From contig CBDBOO010000024.1 of assembly GCA_965208385.1 (NCBI GenBank), forward strand, positions 62,001 to 126,000: a stretch of DNA of 64,000 nucleotides, given 5' to 3'. Shown here piece after piece: positions 57,796 through 64,000 of this stretch. The stretch's first letter is position 1, and every line of letters begins with the position of its first letter. The notes below the pieces were generated by a model that had not been told where the DNA came from, did no database searches, and worked only from the letters and a program-made list of their open reading frames with translations. The position numbers were made by a program, and so were the translations under genes. The stretch comes from Endozoicomonas sp965208385 (GTDB lineage Bacteria; Pseudomonadota; Gammaproteobacteria; Pseudomonadales; Endozoicomonadaceae).

Positions 57796-59445
57796 ATGGC
57801 CAACCGTCGTGTCCGCAGCTTTATCAGTTTGATGGCAGTTTTCTTTATTGTGCAGGCTAATACAGCCAGTTCCAGCGAAAACAAAGTCCGACTGATCAAT
57901 GTTCAGCATGACGGATACTGTTTTTATCATGCCATAGCGGCTCTTAAGAGCTCGGAAGAAAGTGGCCATAGCCTGTATAAGCGATTAAAGACCTTTATCG
58001 ATACATGCAATATTCAACAATCTCAACAATTAACAAGCCTGCTGAGTAGTTCCCCGGTTGAGTCCAACTTAACTGAGCTGACTGAGCATTTATCGAATCC
58101 TCCACTGCTGTCAGATGCCAATACCTGGGCGGGTGCTCCTGAAGCCGTGGCTCTTTCAGTCATGATTGACCAACCCATTCTGGTCTTATTTACAGGAGCC
58201 GATCTGGCCATTTTACCGGAAAGCTTTCTGGTGAACAGTAACGGTGTACACCCCCTGTACTCTCCGTCCACAGACAACCTGCCTATACCAGAGTTACAGG
58301 TCATTTTGTCTGGCCATTCCTGGTTCGCTCTGCAAACCATCAGCTCCAACCATGCCGCCCTTTCACAGAGTAATAATAACCTGAGAAGATACATTCAACA
58401 GTTACAGAGAGTATTAACTCAGTCCAATCGTTTTTTACGAGCTTTTGTGGTGAAAATCTGCCAAATGCAGCTCACTCTGGACTCAAGAAGCTGGCCCAGC
58501 CTCTGCACGATAACCGCTGGTGAAGATTTTACCCGTTCCGAAGAAAACCTTATTAAAATTAAAGCACTGACGAATCAGATCAAAACCGAACAGGCTCATC
58601 AACTCATTGAATCTACAAGATTAGATAACAGCCAGTTTACTGAATTTAAAACTTTGTTCCGGGAACAGAGTCAGGTACTGTTTCAGCCAACCGCCAGAAA
58701 CATATTCTCAACATTACTAAGCGATTATTTCTCATTGACTGGGTTCACAATCGAAGCGTTTAATAGTCAGGTGGCTTCTGATATTGAGTATTTCTGGTCA
58801 GTGATTGATGCATTGATACGGGTTGCTGAAGGCTTACCCCAAGAGTATTGCGCGGAAAATGTACTGGCAGGTATTATACAGAACTATCAGGCTCAGGATG
58901 TATCAGCCTACAGAATTGAAAGCTCTGCAATTCATTATCCGGAAACTCTATCCACGGGCTTCCCATCAACTATTGAGTTTCAACCCGACGTAGAAGCTAT
59001 CGAATTTGATCCGAATAATCCATTACATCATCTGTTCTTCTCTCTTTATATATCCTCTATGACCTTCGAACTCTCAAACCAGTTATTGACTGGACACCTT
59101 GCAACCAACAGCGCTCTAACCAGTAATGAACTGAATTATCTGGCACGAAGAAATCAGAGAGTTGATCAGAATCAAGACGACTCGGCTGCGGCATCAGCCA
59201 CACCCACTCAATCAACTGCAACAACTGTCCAGAATAACCTGACTGCAGCCTTAAGGAGAATAACAGTCATGATACACGCCCTGGGTCGGCATTATTTTTC
59301 TGAACAGTGGCAACCAGACTCCTATCAGTGCATTACCATTCGATTGAGACTCAGCCAGGGATCCAGCGAAATTTATTTTATTGTTTTTCACAGTGACAGC
59401 TTTGTCCCAAGAGGTGGCTGGAGAGATAGGCAACTGCCTGAATAG
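57796..59445 (+). CDS. Exported OTU-like cysteine protease (candidate deubiquitinase)
   Basis: 549 residues. A signal peptide (MANRRVRSFISLMAVFFIVQ..TASS) precedes an OTU-type core. VQHDGYCFYHAIAAL matches the DGxCxF nucleophile motif with Asp39 and Cys42. WAGAPEAVALSVMIDQPILVL matches the WGGxxELxALS helix and strand. ILSGHSWFAL provides the catalytic His174. Residues 200-549 are helical and unrecognised, with a Thr/Ala/Gln-rich linker near 455-475. OTU proteases cleave ubiquitin chains. Bacteria lack ubiquitin, so a role in host cells is the natural inference, although export past the outer membrane is not shown. GGGA lies a few bases before the ATG at 57796. Confidence 0.8.
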   Translation: MANRRVRSFISLMAVFFIVQANTASSSENKVRLINVQHDGYCFYHAIAALKSSEESGHSLYKRLKTFIDTCNIQQSQQLTSLLSSSPVESNLTELTEHLSNPPLLSDANTWAGAPEAVALSVMIDQPILVLFTGADLAILPESFLVNSNGVHPLYSPSTDNLPIPELQVILSGHSWFALQTISSNHAALSQSNNNLRRYIQQLQRVLTQSNRFLRAFVVKICQMQLTLDSRSWPSLCTITAGEDFTRSEENLIKIKALTNQIKTEQAHQLIESTRLDNSQFTEFKTLFREQSQVLFQPTARNIFSTLLSDYFSLTGFTIEAFNSQVASDIEYFWSVIDALIRVAEGLPQEYCAENVLAGIIQNYQAQDVSAYRIESSAIHYPETLSTGFPSTIEFQPDVEAIEFDPNNPLHHLFFSLYISSMTFELSNQLLTGHLATNSALTSNELNYLARRNQRVDQNQDDSAAASATPTQSTATTVQNNLTAALRRITVMIHALGRHYFSEQWQPDSYQCITIRLRLSQGSSEIYFIVFHSDSFVPRGGWRDRQLPE

Positions 59446-59521
59446 ATAACTTTTTTTGCAATTATTTCAGAAAAGAATCATATTCGAACAAGATCTATCT
59501 ATAAAAACCAAAACCCCGATA

Positions 59522-59965
59522 ATGAAATTTAATAAAAATAATGACTTGAATGATTCTCTTGATTTAACCGAAATCCTGATGAAGCCTTATTATCAAAAAT
59601 ACAACCTCAACTGGAACCGGGAAGAACGAAGAGACCTGTTGGAAACAGCCGAGCACTATCGCATACATATTTCCGATGAGTTTGCCGGGTTTTTCGCGTT
59701 CAAAACAGAAAATTGTGCCACCTATATTATCGATATGCAGATTCGAACCGAATTTCAGAACCGTGGCATCGGCAGCCATATCTTTGAGTTTATTGAAAAG
59801 AAAGCCAGGAATGCGGGCTCTGAAGCACTGAAACTCTCTGTTTTCAAGGAAAATCCCGCTGTAATACTTTATCATCAAAAAGGGTTCAGCATTCAACAAG
59901 AACTGAACATCGTTTATCGCATGGCGAAAGCGTTCACACCCGGGGAGTCCAATCAATGTCCTTAA
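59522..59965 (+). CDS. GNAT-family N-acetyltransferase
   Basis: 147 residues from the ATG at 59522; the frame extends upstream only to a poor TTG. The acetyl-CoA-binding motif IRTEFQNRGIGSHIFEFIEKKA and the C-terminal NPAVILYHQKGFSIQQEL are typical GNAT elements. The substrate is unknown. Its end overlaps the start of the next frame by ten bases. Confidence 0.88.
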   Translation: MKFNKNNDLNDSLDLTEILMKPYYQKYNLNWNREERRDLLETAEHYRIHISDEFAGFFAFKTENCATYIIDMQIRTEFQNRGIGSHIFEFIEKKARNAGSEALKLSVFKENPAVILYHQKGFSIQQELNIVYRMAKAFTPGESNQCP

Positions 59966-60195
59966 CAATCGCAGAAATAACAGAACAGGATATGGACGAA
60001 ATACTGGCGTTTGCCAGCATAACTAATGAGCAGCATGTTATTCCCTGTTTGAACGACGAAGGTCAGAGAACAATGAGAGCCTCAATGAAAAAGGATGTCT
60101 CTGCCGTAATCGACCGGAAAAAATACCAGACGTTCAAAGGCATCCGTTTTGTGCCAATGAGCCTCGAAATCAACCATCTTTCAGAAATGGATTGA
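59956..60195 (+). pseudogene. Truncated GNAT-like N-terminus
   Basis: 79 residues (MSLTIAEITEQDMDEILAFA...) resemble the first strands and helices of a GNAT protein, but the acetyl-CoA motif and the rest are missing. It is coupled to the preceding gene by an ATG overlap. It may be the remains of a second acetyltransferase cut by a deletion, or a short stand-alone protein. Confidence 0.5.
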
Positions 60196-60199
60196 ATCA

Positions 60200-61000
60200 G
60201 TGGAAGAATTAATTGCCCAGTACACCCATGCCGATGAAGATCTTCGCCTTGTCAGACAGAATATTACCCGCATGGAGTTCGATACCACTCTTCATGTTCT
60301 GCAAAAATATTTGAAACACGACACTGTTATTACCGAACTGGGCGCTGCTACAGGCCGCTATTCGCTGCACTATGCATCAAAAAAACATAGGGTCACAGCT
60401 GTAGAACTGGCTCCGGATCAGGTAGATATTCTGACCCGCAAAGCCAGCGAACAGCAGATACCGATCGATATCTTCCAGGGCAATGCCGTTTCAGTGCCGT
60501 TTATAGAAGATGAAACCCAGGATGCGGTATTAATTCTGGGGCCTCTCTATCACCTGCGTGAAGAAGAAAGCCGCCAGTCAGTGCTGAAAGAAGCGATGAG
60601 GATTCTGAAACCCGGAGGTATTGTGGCTGTCGCCTATATCAGCCGTTTTTTTGTGACAGGCATGTTTGCTCAACACTTCCCGGAACTGGTCACCCGTAAA
60701 GTACTAGAGCAACTTGTTCAAACAGGCACAGTAGACGACAGTCGGGCAGATCGTTTTTTTCGCGTTGGGTACTTTGGCACACCCACAGAGATTGAAGCAC
60801 TGGTCACCAGTACAGGGTTCAGCCTTAGAGAACATGTAGCTACTGACGGTTACGGACGCTATATTGCAGCAGGACTGAATGCCTTATCTGAAGAACAGTA
60901 CCAGGTCTGGCTGAAACTGCATCTATCAACCTGCAATGAAAGAACACTACTGGGCTCCAGTAATCATGGACTGATTATTGCGGAAAAGAACAACTGCTAA
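60200..61000 (+). CDS. Class I SAM-dependent methyltransferase
   Basis: 266 residues from a GTG start five bases after the previous stop. Motif I is VITELGAATGRYSLHYA, the acidic ribose-binding residue follows in VTAVELAPDQ, and EAMRILKPGGIVAVAYIS is the usual post-motif region. The substrate is unknown. It seems to be in one operon with the GNAT gene. Confidence 0.88.
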   Translation: MEELIAQYTHADEDLRLVRQNITRMEFDTTLHVLQKYLKHDTVITELGAATGRYSLHYASKKHRVTAVELAPDQVDILTRKASEQQIPIDIFQGNAVSVPFIEDETQDAVLILGPLYHLREEESRQSVLKEAMRILKPGGIVAVAYISRFFVTGMFAQHFPELVTRKVLEQLVQTGTVDDSRADRFFRVGYFGTPTEIEALVTSTGFSLREHVATDGYGRYIAAGLNALSEEQYQVWLKLHLSTCNERTLLGSSNHGLIIAEKNNC

Positions 61001-61255
61001 CCAACGTGGTTCATCCAGTGACAATGGGCGCACACTCGAGCCTCAAACTAACGACAAAAAACCTGTTGGTGCTCACAGTGCACACCTATACCCAAACTGT
61101 CTGGGTATATAAAGGCCATTTCAAAAGAGACTGGTCTCTTGTGGGAGAAGTAAACTAACAGAAATTTATCACGTCAATTTAAACCTTAATGTCTGTTTTC
61201 TCTGAAGCAGAGAGCGAAACATCTCTGCTGGGTCACTGGAGTAAGCCTGGATTTT
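61001..61255. other. Convergent spacer between methyltransferase and helicase genes
   Basis: About 255 bp with no gene. No strong terminator stem was found. Confidence 0.4.
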
Positions 61256-62551
61256 CTACCTGCTTTGATTGTTATTGCGTCGTCTTCTACCTGAATTATG
61301 ACCCTGGGCATTGCCACCGGAGCGTTGACCATCTCTGTGCTCAACCCCTGTCTTTTTCGGCTTCTTGGGCTTATTAGTCTTGATTGGCCGACGGTCCAGG
61401 CGCGATTCAGGCAAAGTATTGACAGGAAAAAAACCATCAACAATCTTTCGGGTAATAATTTTCTGGGTCAACCTTTCAATATCCACCAGCTGTTTAAATT
61501 CGTCAGCGGTCACCAGAGACACGGCCTGCCCTGTAGATCCTGCACGCCCGGTTCGACCAATACGATGAACATAATCTTCCGGCACATTAGGCAAATCAAA
61601 ATTAACCACCTGAGGCAGCTGGTCAATATCCAGCCCCCTGGCAGCAATATCGGTAGCCACCAGCACTTGTAGAGAACCATTTTTAAACTCGGCTAAAGCC
61701 TTGGTACGCGCTCCCTGACTTTTATTTCCATGAATGGCCGCTGCTTTAATCCCCCGGCTTTCAAGATGCTTGGTCAAACGGTTCGCACCATGTTTGGTGC
61801 GAGTAAACACCAACACCTGCCCCCAGTTTTCTTCTTTAATCAGTTTTGTAAGCAACGCCGGTTTTTTACTTTTATCAACCGGGCACAACCATTGCTCAAC
61901 CGAAGGCGCGGCGGCATTACGGGGGGTCACCGATATTTCTACCGGATCATTTACCAGGCCTTTGGCCAGATTGCGAATATCATTGGAAAATGTCGCAGAG
62001 AACAATAGATTCTGTCGCTGCTTGGGCAGGAGCGCCAGAATTTTGCGGATATCGTGAATAAAGCCCATATCCAGCATTCGATCCGCTTCGTCCAATACAA
62101 GCACTTCTAGCTGTCGGAATCGAACGGCATTCTGGCTGTACAGATCCAACAGACGCCCCGGCGTGGCGACCAGTACATCAACGCCTTTTCTCAGCTTGAT
62201 CATCTGGGGATTAATTTTTACACCACCAAAAACCACAGCGGATCGCAAGGGTAGATTCGATCCGTAAGTGGCGACACTCTCCCCTACCTGGGCAGCCAGC
62301 TCCCGGGTCGGCGTTAGCACCAGCGCACGAACCTGATTAGCATGTGCCCGCTCACCTTTCGACAACCGTTCCAGCAATGGAAGTGTAAAACCGGCTGTTT
62401 TTCCGGTACCGGTTTGCGCAGCAGCCATAACATCACTGCCTTCGATAATTGCCGGTATTGCCTGAGCCTGTATGGGAGAGGGGGTTTCGTAGCCCTGCTC
62501 AGCTACCGCTTTTAATATAGGGGCTGATAAGCCCAGTGAGGCAAAGCTCAT
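61256..62551 (-). CDS. rhlE: DEAD-box RNA helicase, RhlE type
   Basis: 431 residues from MSFASLGLSAPILKAV at 62551; the frame is open to 62596. Q-motif TPSPIQAQAIP, Walker A AQTGTGKT, PTRELAAQ, the DEAD box LVLDEADRMLDMGF, SAT in LLFSATFS, and the C-terminal HRIGRTGRAG are all present. The basic tail (KTNKPKKPKKTG...GRRRRNNNQSR) binds RNA. It unwinds RNA duplexes in ribosome assembly or RNA decay. RhlE is the best family fit. Confidence 0.93.
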   Translation of the reverse strand: MSFASLGLSAPILKAVAEQGYETPSPIQAQAIPAIIEGSDVMAAAQTGTGKTAGFTLPLLERLSKGERAHANQVRALVLTPTRELAAQVGESVATYGSNLPLRSAVVFGGVKINPQMIKLRKGVDVLVATPGRLLDLYSQNAVRFRQLEVLVLDEADRMLDMGFIHDIRKILALLPKQRQNLLFSATFSNDIRNLAKGLVNDPVEISVTPRNAAAPSVEQWLCPVDKSKKPALLTKLIKEENWGQVLVFTRTKHGANRLTKHLESRGIKAAAIHGNKSQGARTKALAEFKNGSLQVLVATDIAARGLDIDQLPQVVNFDLPNVPEDYVHRIGRTGRAGSTGQAVSLVTADEFKQLVDIERLTQKIITRKIVDGFFPVNTLPESRLDRRPIKTNKPKKPKKTGVEHRDGQRSGGNAQGHNSGRRRRNNNQSR

Positions 62552-62730
62552 AGGAAGGTCTCTTGTGAAATCTGTTAGTGGCCGGAACCGGCTCACCGGC
62601 GGGCATGGAGCTTACAGGATATGTGCAGCAAGTGCTATGACTGCACCGAGTCTATAAAAGAAATCAGAAATTGTTAAAAAATAACGACTGCGGCAGTATG
62701 ATTGAAAACAACGAATAATAAAGCAGGATA

Positions 62731-63054
62731 ATGATGTCTCTTCAATTGCAATTTTTGTATCGAATTCAACCTGTACGACCAGATATGCTGTTGGATGGCC
62801 CCACCGCCAATGAAGCCGAAATCATTTCCCGTCATTTCGAATATCTTCAGAAACTGACAGAACAATCTGTCGTGTTACTGGCAGGCCGTACTCTGAACAC
62901 AGACTCCAGTAGCTTTGGCATCGTCATCTTTACAGCCGACACCGAAGAAGACGCCAGGCAATTAATGATGAATGATCCTGCTGTGAAAGAAAAGATTATG
63001 TCTGCAGAACTGTTTCCTTACAAAATTGCACTGATGTCAGAGAGTCAGGTTTAA
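62731..63054 (+). CDS. YciI-family protein
   Basis: 107 residues. It contains the ferredoxin-like YciI fold with FLYRIQPVRPDML, a conserved His in SRHFEYLQKLTEQ, GRTLNTDSSSFGIVIF and NDPAVKEKIMSAELFPY. Family members are small dimers, some with hydrolase or isomerase activity. The role here is unknown. AGGA precedes two adjacent ATG codons. Confidence 0.85.
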   Translation: MMSLQLQFLYRIQPVRPDMLLDGPTANEAEIISRHFEYLQKLTEQSVVLLAGRTLNTDSSSFGIVIFTADTEEDARQLMMNDPAVKEKIMSAELFPYKIALMSESQV

Positions 63055-63218
63055 ATTTTTATGCAATCCGGTTGATCCTATCAGATATCTGACTGTGCAA
63101 AACAGATCAAAATACTGAAAGGAAGATATGAAGCAAGAAAGACAGCCAAATCTGTATTATGAGTGGCTCTTTATTATAAGTGACATAGAACAGAAGAATC
63201 TAACGGAGTATTCGACAC

Positions 63219-63470
63219 ATGGCATCCATCAAGTTTTCAAAAGAAGCAAAAGACGTTCTGGTCAAAAAAATACAGGCATATTTCAGAGAAGAACTGGAGC
63301 AGGATCTCGGCCAGTTCGATTCCCAGTTTCTACTTGATTTTTTTGCGGACGAAGTCGGGCCTTATTTTTACAATCAGGGCCTGTACGATGCACAATCTGT
63401 TCTGACCAGCAGACTGGAGAGCATCAGTGAAGCGATTTATGAAATAGAGAAACCAACATCAAACCACTAA
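63219..63470 (+). CDS. DUF2164-family protein
   Basis: 83 residues (MASIKFSKEAKDVLVKKIQ... DFFADEVGPYFYNQGLYDA...). The FADEVGPYFYNQGLYDA segment is the signature of this small family of unknown function. Confidence 0.85.
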   Translation: MASIKFSKEAKDVLVKKIQAYFREELEQDLGQFDSQFLLDFFADEVGPYFYNQGLYDAQSVLTSRLESISEAIYEIEKPTSNH

Positions 63471-63509
63471 AGCCAGCACTTATCAGCGTATTTGCTTGCT
63501 TTGGATATA

Positions 63510-63537
63510 ACAGGTGAACAACTGCGTTCACCTGTTT
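63510..63537 (+). terminator. Hairpin terminator after the DUF2164 gene
   Basis: CAGGTGAAC and GTTCACCTG form a 9-bp stem with a six-base loop, followed by a weak T-rich tail. Moderate strength. Confidence 0.55.
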
Positions 63538-63654
63538 CTGACGGTACCTTTTTCCACCCATACCTTATTACAACACTGAGTGCATACACTGTTCTATTAA
63601 GGGTGAAAAAATATCGTAAAACAACCGTCCACCGTCTTACAGGGAAAGGAAACC

Positions 63655-64000
63655 ATGAATCACTATTCAAAAAATATAAAACCGTTTGTAGAAGATGAAC
63701 TACACAGGGCTTCAGCCGCCATAGATTCCAGTCAACCTGAGCTGGCATTCAGGCACCTGGAAAATGCTCATATTCTCGGCCAGGAGTCCACCTTCTATCA
63801 TGTCAAAGTACACTGGCTAATGATGTTATGGGGAATCAGGCAAAAAAACATAAAAGAAGTAATTGGTCAGATACTTAGAATGACTGGAGCCGCAACAAAA
63901 ACAGCCATCAGGCTGGTACCCGCAGGAAATACCGGAGGGAGTAATGTCAGCCCTTTCAGAGTGATGCCTGTTAAAAATGAACATGCAGAAATAATAGCTT
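63655..64000 (+). CDS. DUF3703-family protein (partial, runs off the right edge)
   Basis: 115 codons are visible from an ATG with AAAGGA four bases upstream. LAFRHLENAHILGQESTFYHV and LVPAGNTGGSNVSPFRVMP are the family's conserved segments, so the visible part is nearly the whole protein. It is a cytoplasmic protein of unknown function. Confidence 0.85.
   Translation, partial: MNHYSKNIKPFVEDELHRASAAIDSSQPELAFRHLENAHILGQESTFYHVKVHWLMMLWGIRQKNIKEVIGQILRMTGAATKTAIRLVPAGNTGGSNVSPFRVMPVKNEHAEIIA

Noticed and set aside
1..64000. CRISPR arrays, prophage or integrative-element attachment sites
   Set aside because: No regularly spaced repeat-spacer pattern, phage gene or integrase gene was seen in the window.

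Overview
The window looks like part of the chromosome of a host-associated marine gammaproteobacterium, most likely Endozoicomonas or a close relative. This is an inference: the core gene order (pncC, recA, recX, alaS, lysC, csrA, then Ser and Arg tRNAs) is typically gammaproteobacterial, and the accessory genes are of the kind seen in animal symbionts and pathogens (a eukaryote-like kinase and an OTU protease, both with signal peptides, and a giant toxin). No 16S gene is present to settle it.

Positions 1-7290 hold a left-truncated exported protein-kinase-like gene, a Na/Pi cotransporter gene, and two insertion sequences (IS66 type with an exact 8-bp target duplication, and IS1 type). The IS66 element split a small gene that follows the transporter.

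Positions 7308-39825 form one minus-strand locus of about 32.5 kb. It contains a giant toxin gene, a membrane-anchored beta-propeller gene, and the type I secretion genes hlyB-like and hlyD-like. The toxin has an intact 8,514-codon reading frame plus about 1.9 kb of upstream coding sequence broken into four overlapping pieces by four identical-direction frameshifts. Removing one base at each of four A/T runs restores a single 9,135-residue protein. Its order is: a TcdA/TcdB-like glycosyltransferase fold, three tandem divergent modules of about 1,400 residues, a TcdA/TcdB-like hydrophobic translocation segment, RTX calcium-binding repeats, two LamG-like domains, a Thr/Pro-rich stalk, and a C-terminal export region. 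Four Arg-x-Lys/Arg-Arg-Gln basic sites lie between the parts, and three of them sit inside short Cys-Cys loops like the nicking loops of A-B toxins. I consider this the most interesting system in the window.

Positions 39826-46065 hold an AT-rich divergent promoter region, a second, larger beta-propeller membrane protein, and an ISL3-family element that interrupts a small membrane-protein gene with an exact 8-bp duplication. Poorly conserved small genes follow.

Positions 46066-64000 are mostly core: two tRNA groups around a lipoprotein hydrolase gene, csrA, lysC, alaS, a beta-hydroxyacid dehydrogenase, a DTW-domain tRNA modification enzyme, recX, recA with a LexA site, and pncC. After these come an exported OTU-like protease, a GNAT/methyltransferase cluster, a RhlE-type helicase and small conserved proteins. 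The right edge cuts a DUF3703 gene.
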